Below are positions 43,667 through 53,160 of a DNA stretch of 64,000 nucleotides, in pieces. Both the position numbers and the translations under genes were made by a program. How positions within the stretch are numbered: position 1 is the first letter of the stretch; every line of letters starts with the position of its first letter. Below the pieces are notes generated by a model that saw nothing but the letters and a program-made list of their open reading frames with translations, searched no databases and had not been told where the DNA came from. The stretch is taken from the IMG/VR virus record IMGVR_UViG_3300028364_000018, positions 58,488-122,487 of that record; one strand, written 5' to 3'. The stretch is from a virus.

Positions 43667-46600
43667 AACAGATAAATGCGAACCGAAGGTACTCACACCG
43701 CGGGCTTTGATATTCAAGGCCAGGCCTGATCGTGCGAACTACCGCGGTAATCATTGTGACGGCTACGCTCTTGCTATAGATGAGCTACGGTTCACCCCCT
43801 CCGAACTACTGATAGCTCCCGAAGGTGCAACCGACGTACCCCCGCTGTTGGTCCTGACCAACACCATCTTCAACCTGACTTGTGCGGAAGTCGGGGAAGG
43901 TCCAGAGGGAAGTTCTGTCACCATCGAGGCTGGCGCGCTCCAAACGCTGTTTGATTGGCGGACTATACCCGGGATAAAGGCCGACCGCCTGGCCTACCTC
44001 TCCCGACAATCTGCCGATCACGACCTGGAGAGTACGGTTCTAGGTTGGATGGAAGATACGGAGCTAGACGAGGCGGAGACCGTGGAGTTGATCCGCGGGT
44101 ATAAGCTCCTGCAGGCTCAAGCTCAATATGTTTACGATTTCCTTAGACAGGCGTTGGATGCTCTTCAAAGCGCTGCGGAGGCTGCTGCCCGAGCCCTTAT
44201 CTACTGTTTCTGGTACAATGTGGAGCAAATAGCTAGATGTAGCGATCTGTACACCGACTCCCCCCTTCCTGTCCCTCAAGCGTTCACGGTCGTTGCCGGC
44301 GATTTTCAATCCACAGACGGGCAAGAGGAGGCTAACGCCCTAGCCGTGGCCTACGCACAGTCTCAGCTAGAGTGTGTGTGGGAAAACGTCGAACAGACTG
44401 CTACGTGTGTAGAAGACCTGGATTTCCCGGATGCGGTACCTGGTACGGCTACTACAACGGACACCGGGACTACGTTGGATCCGGTAGACACAGCGCAGGC
44501 GGGCACGTCCGTAGTGGCTGCGGGAGTCGTTACCTCTTCCGCGGGAGCCGCGGCTGCCGACGCAGAGGCACGGGCCCTGGCTATATCCCTGCTAGACTGC
44601 TTTTATGTCAATGCCGCGGTTTCTAAAGATTGTAATACGCTGTATAACAGTGGTGAGGGCCATACAGCAGCCACTGCTCTCGTTAATCTGGGAGCGGCTA
44701 ACCCTGCTATAGGCAAGAAAGGATCCTCAGTAACACTCGGTGCTGGGGACATAATCTCCAGGACAAGTCAGGTTGATGCAGATGAGATGGCAGAGGTAAC
44801 GGCCTTAGCCCTTTTAGATTGCTACTGGGAGAATGACGAGGAGGTTGCTACTTGCGATCCAGAGGTGTTCAGTATCGGTGGAGTCGATTATACAGTGGGC
44901 GCCGATCAGGCAGCGTCTGAGGCTGCGGGGGGTCTGGGGGCCTACCAAGCTACGGTGGTTGCAGGTACCTTTATCAGCATCGCACCAGGTGGAAGTAAGG
45001 AACAAGCGCAGGATCAAGCCGAACTATTTGCCACTAGTCAGCTGTTCTGTATGTACTGCAATCAGGCTGTTGCCGCCACCTGTATAACACCATACCCCGC
45101 CATAGCACCTCCCGACCCTCTGTACTCTTTAGATAAGACCAGGTCCATCTCAGCAGGGGTGTTCTGCAGTACGAGCGCTTCAGCAGCGCAAACACAGGCC
45201 GAAACCCTAGCCGCTATACCTGTCCGGAGTTTAACAGCTTTGGATGACGAGCTCTGCCGATATGGTAACAGACGGGTAGTGGCGCGTTGTATATCCGCCC
45301 CAGAAGAAGGCATCTCTGGTAAATGGGATGTGGGGGACCGGGATGACTTAGACGCCTTGTCTGACCAGAGTTTAAATGCCGAGGTGATTATATCAGAAAA
45401 CACAATGATTCTGGCAGATGGGGATCAGCCAGAGGAGTCAGAAGATGATGTACAGACCTACGTTGACAACCTAGCGCGACAGATAGCGATATCACAACTA
45501 GATTGTTTCTGGGAGAACGAGTATTCACTAGCATCGTGCCCTGATGTCACACCAGAGGAAGTGACGGTATCTTCTTCGATTTCGGCGTCAGCTATTGCGG
45601 TTGCTACATTACCAAGCTACGCCTATAACATATCAGATATAGTACTGGAAGGCGGAGTTTACTCTAGAACTTATTGGACCCCTTATGGTGGTCTGGGGCC
45701 TGGAGCAGTAGGTGTCGCCCAAGTCCCTGCTGGAATGTTTAGTTCTTACTTGAGTTTTGAAGAGGCTCAAGCCCTCGCCTCTACGCTTGCACAGGTTGAA
45801 TTAAACTGCGTATGGTCAAATTGTCCAGTTTGTTATTCAGCGGATCTACGTCCGGCTGTAGAAGCCGACCCCGAAGCAGACCCCCCTATAGCAGCTGAAG
45901 ACGCTGTTACGTGCGAAAGTCTGCACGGGGCCTGTTTTTCGGGGCCAGTAGGGGATACATCATGCGACGATGCTGGTGGTGTATTCCTAAGGATTCCTGT
46001 ACCCGAGGGTATGACTACATCTAATGTGAGTCAAGCTGATGCTAATATGCAGGCAGTAAACTTAGCAGCATCTTTGATGGTTTGTCAGGATGACACGGGG
46101 AGCCTCACCCAGCGCCCTACCCCGGTGCATGATTTCCCGTTTCTGCTCTCCATCACCAGAAAAACTACTATAGGAGGATGCCCTACAATCGTCGAATCCT
46201 TTAATCTGAATCTCTCAAATATAGGAGTAAATGGTACGGGCGCCTCCACCCTAGACACGATCCTGGCCCTGGATGCGGGTACGCACACTGTGCGTGTGGA
46301 TTGGAAATTCGCACCGTTTGCTGGTAGCTGCTTTACGGATGAAGTTTTCGATAGCGCTCTACACGGTTTCGAGGGAGAGGCTCTTGTGGGCCTCAACATA
46401 AGGGTTAACGGAATAGCACCGGCTGGCTACAGTGATAGCGTAGATGTTTATACCGTCACCACTATAGATGATGGGGGAGACAGGGTGGTGGAGTCGTCTG
46501 AAAGGCTGGGGATGTCCCTGGATATGAAACCCCCACCAACACTGATGACTGATTTCCGCATTTACAGAAAATACATGACGTTGATTGAATTTACTTATGA

Positions 46601-46889
46601 TGAGGCGATTGCGGGTTATGACACCGCGGCACACACAAATTGGAGTGTGCAATTTGTGGTGAGTGGTTCATCTATCACCGGACTGGCGGACCCTATGGGC
46701 GTGCCTACGATGGATGTGGGCGGGGAGGAGTTGTTTGATGGCGATGCGAGTGCTGCTGACCCTCAAAATTATTACCGGCTGCCGATAATCCGTGGTGGGA
46801 AAGTGGTTTGCCAAGGCGGGGTCTTTCGGGAGAATATCATGTGTGCTGGGAATCGTGGTTACATCGTCGAACTACTGAGGATTGGGTAA
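43659..46889 (+). CDS. Large tail protein with tandem Cys-containing repeats (DUF5977-like)
   Basis: 1076 aa. From about residue 180 to 830 there are about eight degenerate repeats of ~75 residues. Each has a strand motif such as VVAGDFQST, VVAAGVVTSS or SVTLGAGDIIS, an Ala-rich helix (AEARALAISLLDC) and the signature Cys-x-(Trp/Tyr)-x-Asn-x6-8-Cys, e.g. CVWENVEQTATC, CYWENDEEVATC, CFWENEYSLASC. This resembles tandem DUF5977-type repeats. The C-terminal ~230 residues form a separate beta-rich domain. Paired cysteines per repeat could form disulfides in the released virion. Likely a baseplate-associated fibre or appendage. Confidence 0.6.
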   Translation: MNRTDKCEPKVLTPRALIFKARPDRANYRGNHCDGYALAIDELRFTPSELLIAPEGATDVPPLLVLTNTIFNLTCAEVGEGPEGSSVTIEAGALQTLFDWRTIPGIKADRLAYLSRQSADHDLESTVLGWMEDTELDEAETVELIRGYKLLQAQAQYVYDFLRQALDALQSAAEAAARALIYCFWYNVEQIARCSDLYTDSPLPVPQAFTVVAGDFQSTDGQEEANALAVAYAQSQLECVWENVEQTATCVEDLDFPDAVPGTATTTDTGTTLDPVDTAQAGTSVVAAGVVTSSAGAAAADAEARALAISLLDCFYVNAAVSKDCNTLYNSGEGHTAATALVNLGAANPAIGKKGSSVTLGAGDIISRTSQVDADEMAEVTALALLDCYWENDEEVATCDPEVFSIGGVDYTVGADQAASEAAGGLGAYQATVVAGTFISIAPGGSKEQAQDQAELFATSQLFCMYCNQAVAATCITPYPAIAPPDPLYSLDKTRSISAGVFCSTSASAAQTQAETLAAIPVRSLTALDDELCRYGNRRVVARCISAPEEGISGKWDVGDRDDLDALSDQSLNAEVIISENTMILADGDQPEESEDDVQTYVDNLARQIAISQLDCFWENEYSLASCPDVTPEEVTVSSSISASAIAVATLPSYAYNISDIVLEGGVYSRTYWTPYGGLGPGAVGVAQVPAGMFSSYLSFEEAQALASTLAQVELNCVWSNCPVCYSADLRPAVEADPEADPPIAAEDAVTCESLHGACFSGPVGDTSCDDAGGVFLRIPVPEGMTTSNVSQADANMQAVNLAASLMVCQDDTGSLTQRPTPVHDFPFLLSITRKTTIGGCPTIVESFNLNLSNIGVNGTGASTLDTILALDAGTHTVRVDWKFAPFAGSCFTDEVFDSALHGFEGEALVGLNIRVNGIAPAGYSDSVDVYTVTTIDDGGDRVVESSERLGMSLDMKPPPTLMTDFRIYRKYMTLIEFTYDEAIAGYDTAAHTNWSVQFVVSGSSITGLADPMGVPTMDVGGEELFDGDASAADPQNYYRLPIIRGGKVVCQGGVFRENIMCAGNRGYIVELLRIG

Positions 46890-47851
46890 TGGCAGACGCG
46901 GACTTATACACAAACAACCTTCACCCCGGCGGGTGCGACATGATTATTTTTAAGGAGCCTCTGGGAACAGATGTGGTTATTCCGCATTTCTCCCATAATA
47001 CAACATACGATGACCTTTATTCTATCACCTTGACGGGGGCCAGGGCCAAGGAGGTTCTCCGCTCTGTCTACATGAAAAAGGAATATGCTGTTACATTCAG
47101 CGCATCTATATCAGCCTCCCTACGTGAGGCTGTGACAGGCACGCTGTCGGCCGCAATAACAGGCAAGTTCTTACATTATGGTGGTGATTACAACAGATAC
47201 CGAGGTATATACATGAGCCTTGAGGGGTCGGGTGATATTCCACGGAAACGAGTCTGTGGTGGTGTATATAGACGTACCTTCTTAACTGATCAATTAGAAG
47301 AATCTGACACCACTGACTATACGCAAAGACCGCACATTCTGCCTTCGGTTGGTGTGTTTGCCAGAGGAGCAATTTTTTCCTATGACCCTGTAGACCAAAA
47401 CCAAACACTGACCGTGCTAGACCCAGATGATGTTGAGGTGGGAAACGTGACGGAAGATATATATGGCGAAGATGCGATAGGAAGTGATGCGGGTATATCT
47501 TTCCATAAAATATGGGTGGTTGGGGATGGGAGTATCAAGGTATGGTTTCGAGCTGATGCGCGGATAGCCCCCGGCGACTATGGTGGGGAGTTCAGCGGCG
47601 ACTTCTACGCTTGCAATTTGTCTAAAGTAGATGCTTCGTTAGGTATTACGCCTGTAAGCGGAGATGAGACCACATTGGTGCAGGGGTATCCGGTTACCTT
47701 CACGGTCTTAGGTCAGACTGTGAATGCATTCATTAACGTTTTACCAGATAAGGGTATCGTCAGTGATACAGACCTCCCATCATACTATAGATGGGTTGAG
47801 TTTCTTTCCTTTTCCATGTCTTATGACTTAGCAGTGACTGAATTTTGGTGA
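46889..47851 (+). CDS. Tail appendage protein (beta-rich, unidentified)
   Basis: 320 aa from TAATG at 46889. Beta-rich with GSGDIPRKRVCGGVYRRTF and terminal YRWVEFLSFSMSYDLA. More AT-rich than flanking baseplate genes. Last gene of the transcription unit before the promoter at 47904. Role inferred from position: baseplate or fibre attachment. Confidence 0.45.
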   Translation: MADADLYTNNLHPGGCDMIIFKEPLGTDVVIPHFSHNTTYDDLYSITLTGARAKEVLRSVYMKKEYAVTFSASISASLREAVTGTLSAAITGKFLHYGGDYNRYRGIYMSLEGSGDIPRKRVCGGVYRRTFLTDQLEESDTTDYTQRPHILPSVGVFARGAIFSYDPVDQNQTLTVLDPDDVEVGNVTEDIYGEDAIGSDAGISFHKIWVVGDGSIKVWFRADARIAPGDYGGEFSGDFYACNLSKVDASLGITPVSGDETTLVQGYPVTFTVLGQTVNAFINVLPDKGIVSDTDLPSYYRWVEFLSFSMSYDLAVTEFW

Positions 47852-47903
47852 GTCCCTACACTATAACCCCGACCACCCTTTACACGTACCCACCTTAAAC
47901 CCC

Positions 47904-47932
47904 TTGACACAAACCTGCAACCCAGCTATAAC
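47904..47932 (+). promoter_or_regulatory. Strong promoter, leaderless type, for gene at 47939
   Basis: TTGACA (47904-47909), 17-bp spacer, TATAAC (47927-47932), 6 nt to ATG 47939. Confidence 0.75.
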
Positions 47933-47938
47933 CCATTT

Positions 47939-48319
47939 ATGACAGCCTTATACTTATTCCGAATTGAAGATGGCCAACGCATACGCTACAAGTTTGACGT
48001 TGATGAACACCTGACGATCTTCCAAGAAACCCGCATGCCTGATGCAGCAGAGCCCCCGCCACTACCGGGTATGACTGTTGAGGTTAAAGACGGACGCCGG
48101 ACCATAACCAGCGTAACACCCGAGCTACAGGAATGTATGCAGGTGTTTGCATTGGAGAGTCCTTGCCCTGCTGGTATGGAAGATCTACGTCAGCGTTTTG
48201 TGGACGAGCTACAAACCCTTGGTGGTTCTGATTGTCCGGACTGCACCCGTGGGGGTCTGATACGGAAGTACACACCCCTTATTCAAGCGAGAATGCATGA
48301 CAATCCCAAACATCCATAA
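47939..48319 (+). CDS. Small protein with CxxC module
   Basis: 126 aa. The C-terminal 40 residues (DELQTLGGSDCPDC..GLIRKYTPLIQAR) are repeated in the next gene (YELNKLGRDCRGC..SLIQRYTKLVNER). The Cys-x-x-Cys pair could bind zinc together with another pair in a dimer. The N-terminus is beta-rich. Leaderless start from the promoter at 47904. Function unknown. Confidence 0.55.
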   Translation: MTALYLFRIEDGQRIRYKFDVDEHLTIFQETRMPDAAEPPPLPGMTVEVKDGRRTITSVTPELQECMQVFALESPCPAGMEDLRQRFVDELQTLGGSDCPDCTRGGLIRKYTPLIQARMHDNPKHP

Positions 48320-48494
48320 ATACCCAGACCTCCGGCGACGCCTCGACTATGAGCTTAATAAGTTAGGCCGAGACTGTCGGGGGTGTGGGCAAGCTAGTCT
48401 CATACAACGTTATACCAAGCTAGTGAATGAACGAGAAAAGCAAGCCCCACAGGTTGCAACAGGCCATAGCAACCTCCGCAGGTTGACAACATGA
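48297..48494 (+). CDS. Small CxxC protein, paralogous to previous gene's C-terminus
   Basis: 65 aa. Carries the same Leu-Gly-x-x-Cys-x-x-Cys...Leu-Ile-x-x-Tyr-Thr-x-Leu module as the upstream protein. Overlaps it by 23 bases and the next gene by ATGA. Basic C-terminal tail. Function unknown. Confidence 0.5.
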   Translation: MTIPNIHKYPDLRRRLDYELNKLGRDCRGCGQASLIQRYTKLVNEREKQAPQVATGHSNLRRLTT

Positions 48495-48844
48495 TATGGA
48501 CCCTGCTGACTATTTTAGCACTGCACCAAACATGGTTCCACACAAACGCACCGGCCCACCTGTTTGGCGGCCTTCACTGTCTAACCCTGTGGCGTTCCAA
48601 ACCAGGGTTCTGGAGCGCCGAGCTACTTGAAACCCAATTTAAGAGTGATTGGTTTGTGTGGATCAACAGCCATCCGCATATCCACCCCAAGGTGGCGGAG
48701 CTCCTGACCTGCCCAATATGCTTCAGTTGGCACATTAGTTTTTGGGTCGTACTGTTTGCCTATTGTGCGGGGTTACCCTCCTCAGAGGCTTGGGGCGCGC
48801 TTGTCGCCGGGGTAGTAGCCTGCCGTGCTATGGAAAAGCTGTAA
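48491..48844 (+). CDS. Membrane protein, DUF1360-like
   Basis: 117 aa. LLTCPICFSWHISFWVVLFA matches the 'Leu-x-Cys-x-x-Cys..Phe-Trp' membrane motif of DUF1360-type proteins. Hydrophobic N-terminus and a second hydrophobic segment near the C-terminus suggest two or three membrane passes. Function unknown. Confidence 0.5.
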   Translation: MIWTLLTILALHQTWFHTNAPAHLFGGLHCLTLWRSKPGFWSAELLETQFKSDWFVWINSHPHIHPKVAELLTCPICFSWHISFWVVLFAYCAGLPSSEAWGALVAGVVACRAMEKL

Positions 48845-48850
48845 TAGATA

Positions 48851-48883
48851 GGTCTTGCACGAAGACCCTCGTGTATGTAAGGT
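48851..48883 (+). promoter_or_regulatory. Promoter with hairpin at -35, for sigma-like gene
   Basis: Inverted repeat GGTCTT (48851-48856), loop GCACG, AAGACC (48862-48867) overlaps the -35 TTGCAC (48855-48860). After 17 bp comes TAAGGT (48878-48883), then 6 nt to GTG 48890. The -10 is weak. Confidence 0.4.
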
Positions 48884-48889
48884 AAGGGC

Positions 48890-49663
48890 GTGCAAAACCT
48901 TGAAGAAATCCCAACTACTGAGCAAGACCTTACTTTGGAAGTCCCGGGTGTGGATATCACACCCTACGACTCGTGGAAGTCCGACCCCAGCCCACAGAAT
49001 CTGCATCGGGCTGTGAAGAAGATGGACCCGACGATAAAGAACGTGATGCAGAGTATCGGAGCCGGTTCCGACCCCTACATATACTCTCAAGCACGAGTAT
49101 TGACTGCCAAGGCCCTAGAGACCTATGACCCACAGTACGGGGCATCACTCCCTACCTGGGTGAGCCGTCAACTGATGCCTTTACGTCGTATGCGTCGCGA
49201 GAGCCAGGCATCCATCAAAATGCCCGAGAGCATTCAACTAGATGCATACCGCATAATGTCGGCCTCTCGTGAACTGGAGGATATCCATGGGCGAGAACCC
49301 ACATTGGAGGAGATCTCCGAGGAAGCGGGTGTCAGCCTGCCTCGTATCAAGAAAGTACGAAGACTGAACAAGCAGATGCCCGCAGATGGCGTGTTTGCCG
49401 GTGGTGGAGACGACCAGGGAGTGGCGGCTCCCGATCACTCTGAGCCAGACTTTCAGACGGAAGCCGCGGATTACGTGTACCACGAGAGTGATTATGTAGA
49501 TAAAAAGATTTTGGAACACAAACTGGGGTACGCCGGAGCCGATCTGTGGGATGGTCAGACACTAGCCCATAGTCTAAAGGTCAGCCCCGCCCAGATAAGC
49601 CGTAGAAGCGCTAAACTGGCGTTGAAAATGAATGAGTACACTCGAATTCTGGAGGGTCGCTGA
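48890..49663 (+). CDS. Divergent sigma-70-family factor
   Basis: 257 aa from GTG. SQARVLTAKALETYDPQYGA then LPTWVSRQLMPLRRMRRESQ matches region 2 (core binding/-10 recognition: 'A..A...YDP..G..F.TY...QL'). ASRELEDIHGREPTLEEISE followed by SLPRIKKVRR matches the region 3 signature (L...GREPT..E.A...G). Residues about 210-250 (GQTLAHSLKVSPAQISRRSA) look like a region 4 HTH. It would direct an RNA polymerase, host or phage-encoded, to phage promoters. Sits among late baseplate genes. Confidence 0.72.
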   Translation: MQNLEEIPTTEQDLTLEVPGVDITPYDSWKSDPSPQNLHRAVKKMDPTIKNVMQSIGAGSDPYIYSQARVLTAKALETYDPQYGASLPTWVSRQLMPLRRMRRESQASIKMPESIQLDAYRIMSASRELEDIHGREPTLEEISEEAGVSLPRIKKVRRLNKQMPADGVFAGGGDDQGVAAPDHSEPDFQTEAADYVYHESDYVDKKILEHKLGYAGADLWDGQTLAHSLKVSPAQISRRSAKLALKMNEYTRILEGR

Positions 49664-50010
49664 TGCAACCTCAAACCGTAGTAAACGCCTTTGATAAAGA
49701 CCAGGCTCAACAAGCCTACGCCATTTTACAGGCCTACACAGATGGGACGCAAGCCCGATCCATCATCTTGGACTACCCGGGCATGGTGGATATGGTTTCT
49801 TCTAACTTGAGCACCGCAGATCAGCAAGTGAGCGCGGCCAAGTCCGATGCGGTTAAACGCGCTAAGTCTACTGTCATGCACGCCCTATCGCGAGATATGG
49901 GACGTGCTCGTTCGTCGCGGGGGCGTATTAAAGCCCTGGGAATCAGCAACGAGGTACAGACCTTACACCGCCTGGCGCTCGTTGACATCCAGACCGAGGG
50001 GACCGCATGA
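49663..50010 (+). CDS. Hypothetical protein
   Basis: 115 aa, entirely helical (AYAILQAYTDGTQARSII, SAAKSDAVKRAKSTVMHALS). Coupled to the sigma gene by TGATG and to the gp25-like gene by ATGA. Not recognised. Confidence 0.5.
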   Translation: MQPQTVVNAFDKDQAQQAYAILQAYTDGTQARSIILDYPGMVDMVSSNLSTADQQVSAAKSDAVKRAKSTVMHALSRDMGRARSSRGRIKALGISNEVQTLHRLALVDIQTEGTA

Positions 50011-50408
50011 AGGGGTTGAAGCTCATTTTCGGACCATCGGGGGTTGAGATAGATCCCCTAGCATCGGTCTCTGGTGTGGAAGCCAAAATCCAAGGGGCGT
50101 TGGTCAATATCGGCACATCCAGGGGTTCTGACAGCGTCTGGCCTGATAGAGGTACGGAGTTGTTAAAAAACGCGGTGCTGAATGGTGTACCAGGTGTGGT
50201 ACAGGCACAACACCTCGCTAATTTTGCGGCGGTCGACACCCTGTTCTTCCAACGCCAACAGGAGGAGCGGACTGACCTGGACTCCCCGGAAGTCCTCAAA
50301 CTAACACCTGCTTCCCTTGATGCAGGACGTATGGATCTTGACCTATATTTTAAAAGCTTGGGGGGAGCCGAATACGGGCTGTCCTCTACTACACTGGTGA
50401 ACACATGA
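50007..50408 (+). CDS. Baseplate wedge protein, gp25-like
   Basis: 133 aa. NIGTSRGSDSVWPDRGTELL followed by AQHLANFAAVDTLFF matches the gp25/lysozyme-like wedge family (Gly-Thr..Gly-Ser...Pro..Gly; helical Asn-Phe). Next gene is the gpJ/gp6-like wedge, the usual order. ATGA overlaps. Confidence 0.7.
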   Translation: MKGLKLIFGPSGVEIDPLASVSGVEAKIQGALVNIGTSRGSDSVWPDRGTELLKNAVLNGVPGVVQAQHLANFAAVDTLFFQRQQEERTDLDSPEVLKLTPASLDAGRMDLDLYFKSLGGAEYGLSSTTLVNT

Positions 50409-52090
50409 GCGATTTGGTACAAACATACTACCCTGAACTAACGGAGTTGACCACAGAACAACAGCAAGCTGCTCGGGCAGCCCTGGTCGGGCGCCTGCGG
50501 TTGGTTTACCCCGAACTAGACATGAGCCCTAACTCTGTGTTTGGGGACCTGTGGGTTACCCCTGCGTCCCAACACCTTGCATCCCTGGACTTAGCGCAAC
50601 AACGCTTCAAAAGCGACCTGAACTTGGAGAATGTGGCAGGTGGTGTAATTTGGGATTGCGACTTCGTGGAGGCCTACCTACAAAACTTTGGATCAAACGA
50701 GGCGATGACCGTACCGAGTTATGGAACCGTACGATTGGTTTTCAATAGTCCGAACGCCCTAGAACTTGACCGAAAATTGGTATTCGCCGACGACCAGGAA
50801 TCTGTGTATAACCTACGCCTCGCAGAGTCCGGAGGACTCTCAATCCTGGCGCCCGGCACTGCCCGTACCGCCGGACGGAATGAGGTGCGTCTGACGCCCA
50901 CCAACGGCACGTCCTGGATCGTGGATATCCCGGTCTACGGGGAGTTTGGTAATGTGCTTCCGGTGGCAGGTACTGCGATGGAGCTCAGTTTCACTCTTGG
51001 TGGTCTGGTAAGCGCCACGGCGTTATCTGATTTCAGCCCGGGTCTCCCGGATAATCGCCTGGCTGAGGCAGCCAAACGTACCAGAGACGTGGTGTACACC
51101 GCCACCCCCTCATCCAAGGGTGGGGTTCGAAGCATGTTCGTCCGACAGTTTCCGGATGCTGCGGGGGTAGTAGTCCAAACCAACGACGACCCAGATCAAT
51201 GGCGGGTACCAACGGTGGATCGCGCGGTTGACGTCTATACCAGAGGTCGTCAGACGTTCCAGGACCAGATCACAATAAAGGCCGTATTGGACGAGGATGA
51301 GGGGGATGGCGTTCTATGGGCCTCGCTCGATACTCCATCAACACCCATTCTAATTGATTTGGTGGAGGTCGCGGGTCAGGACATCACATTGGATCCGGCT
51401 TCCATCAAGTTCTATGCACAGACTCTGGACGCCGCGACAGCGCCTGATCTTAGTGCTGGTCGCTCCCTCAAACAGAAGCTCTGGTTCTCGGTTGACATGC
51501 CTATGGATGGTGTAGACCCCTTGATAGAGACCACTACGGGCGATGATGACAAGGAGTACGCGGATTTTGTAATTCACTACCGGCAGGATCCGGATTGGCT
51601 CGCGCAAGCCCAGTTCCTTAGCTCCGACGACAATTCCCCATTGGGAGTGGACCTACTGGTCCGACAACCTGTTGTGGCCCTGCTCAATAGCCTGACCGTA
51701 CGGTACAGACGTAGGCCGGGAACCACGGTTAAGACCACACAGGCCCAGACCGAGATTCATGCATACGTGAATAGTGTTGTTTGGCCTAACATAATAAGCG
51801 AGGCCCGTATTGTGGACGCCCTATTCTACGCAGGTGCATCCGATGTGCAGGATGTGGTTCCTGATGGAGAGATTCAGTATGGGGTTGCTACGCACAATGC
51901 CGTGGGAAAAGACCCAGATAGTGATTTCTCCGCGTTCTACGCCAGTCCCGCGATCGTTAGACCTCCTCTATCCTTGTTCTCCGACCTAAAGGCATCCTAT
52001 ACTGCACAGTCCGCCCAGTTGGTGAGTGCCAGCCCTCAGAACATCCGGTATTTAGTAGACTTGGAAAACATTCAACTACTGGAAGTCTGA
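50405..52090 (+). CDS. Baseplate wedge protein, gp6/gpJ-like
   Basis: 561 aa. Helical N-terminus, VPSYGTVRLVFNSP, then NRLAEAAKRTRDVVYTATPS followed by GGVRSMFVRQFPDAAGVVVQ is the core of the Baseplate_J/gp6 family. The C-terminal region has YIN-like QTEIHAYVNSVVWPNI. Follows gp25-like gene. Forms the inner ring of the baseplate with sheath contact in known phages. Confidence 0.75.
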   Translation: MSDLVQTYYPELTELTTEQQQAARAALVGRLRLVYPELDMSPNSVFGDLWVTPASQHLASLDLAQQRFKSDLNLENVAGGVIWDCDFVEAYLQNFGSNEAMTVPSYGTVRLVFNSPNALELDRKLVFADDQESVYNLRLAESGGLSILAPGTARTAGRNEVRLTPTNGTSWIVDIPVYGEFGNVLPVAGTAMELSFTLGGLVSATALSDFSPGLPDNRLAEAAKRTRDVVYTATPSSKGGVRSMFVRQFPDAAGVVVQTNDDPDQWRVPTVDRAVDVYTRGRQTFQDQITIKAVLDEDEGDGVLWASLDTPSTPILIDLVEVAGQDITLDPASIKFYAQTLDAATAPDLSAGRSLKQKLWFSVDMPMDGVDPLIETTTGDDDKEYADFVIHYRQDPDWLAQAQFLSSDDNSPLGVDLLVRQPVVALLNSLTVRYRRRPGTTVKTTQAQTEIHAYVNSVVWPNIISEARIVDALFYAGASDVQDVVPDGEIQYGVATHNAVGKDPDSDFSAFYASPAIVRPPLSLFSDLKASYTAQSAQLVSASPQNIRYLVDLENIQLLEV

Positions 52091-53160
52091 TGCGCACCCT
52101 AGAATCCGTTGTTCTTAAAAACAACCTACACTCGGTGTTCGGGAGGGTTGGTAGCGTCTGGGCATCCAACACGACGGAGGAGTATCGCAAGATCAGCAAG
52201 ATGATGGCGGACTCCACGCAAATCTGCGATGCCCTCGTGGACGCGGCGGGCACCCCTCAGCTTCTGTCTGGAACAACACAGGAGCGCGAATGGTTGAACC
52301 TACCGCTGTCGGATGACAACGTCTGGGCTGTTCATGGCGACCTCGCGGATCAACTGGAGGACTTGGGCGGGAATGTAGAAGGTTGGGTGGGAATCTGGTC
52401 TTACCCGGGATACCCCTCACACCCGGCTTGGACAACCCTATTTGGGGGCTCGGAGAATCTGGTCCTCACCACAGAATACGGGCAACTTATGCTGTATCCG
52501 GATGGTACCCAAACATCTGAAGTTGGTCTACCTGGTTTGGATTCGTTGTCAGCCTGGGTATGGGCGACTCCCCCGATGCTGACAGTGAACCGGATTCAAA
52601 CCGCGGATGGTCGTCAACTAGTGCGGGGGGTGGAGTTCAGCTCCGCGCCTGGAGTGGTGTTGATGTGGGAGGACCCTCAATTACTGTGTCCCTCTGGCTG
52701 GACCTCGGTCAGCGCCATCGAACGCCTTTTATGCCCATTGGCCTACACCCTACAGTTAGACGGTGTACTAGGCCCCGCTCCGTGGGTAATGGCCTACTAC
52801 CGAAACAGTGGTGGTCTGGGTTCACTATATAAAGCTGTGGCGGAGGCCTCGGGCCTGCAGGTGGTGAACCAAGCTGGCGCGGTGCTGGCAGTCAGAGAAC
52901 GCTTGGTAGGACGTACTTATGTACTACCAGAGGGGGAGGTCCTCGCCTGGTACCCGCACACGGCGTTGGAGGTCGGAGACACGGTCGAGGTCGGGCAGGT
53001 GATTGGTGGGGAGAGCTTGACTATGAGTGTCGCGGGCTCTATACTGTCTGTTGTACTAGAACCAACCTTATTTTACCCCGGATCAGCCTACGACCTTCGC
53101 GCTCGGGAATTCCTGACCCGGGAGAAACCTCTGGGTCTAAACCTTGAAATCAGCACATAA
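52090..53160 (+). CDS. Baseplate wedge-associated protein
   Basis: 356 aa, beta-rich, Trp-rich (WVGIWSYPGYPSHPAW). C-terminal half contains a 'barrel' pattern with LEVGDTVEVGQVIGGESL. Directly after the gpJ-like gene, where gpI/gp53-type wedge proteins occur; no specific family recognised. TGATG and TAATG junctions. Confidence 0.5.
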   Translation: MRTLESVVLKNNLHSVFGRVGSVWASNTTEEYRKISKMMADSTQICDALVDAAGTPQLLSGTTQEREWLNLPLSDDNVWAVHGDLADQLEDLGGNVEGWVGIWSYPGYPSHPAWTTLFGGSENLVLTTEYGQLMLYPDGTQTSEVGLPGLDSLSAWVWATPPMLTVNRIQTADGRQLVRGVEFSSAPGVVLMWEDPQLLCPSGWTSVSAIERLLCPLAYTLQLDGVLGPAPWVMAYYRNSGGLGSLYKAVAEASGLQVVNQAGAVLAVRERLVGRTYVLPEGEVLAWYPHTALEVGDTVEVGQVIGGESLTMSVAGSILSVVLEPTLFYPGSAYDLRAREFLTREKPLGLNLEIST

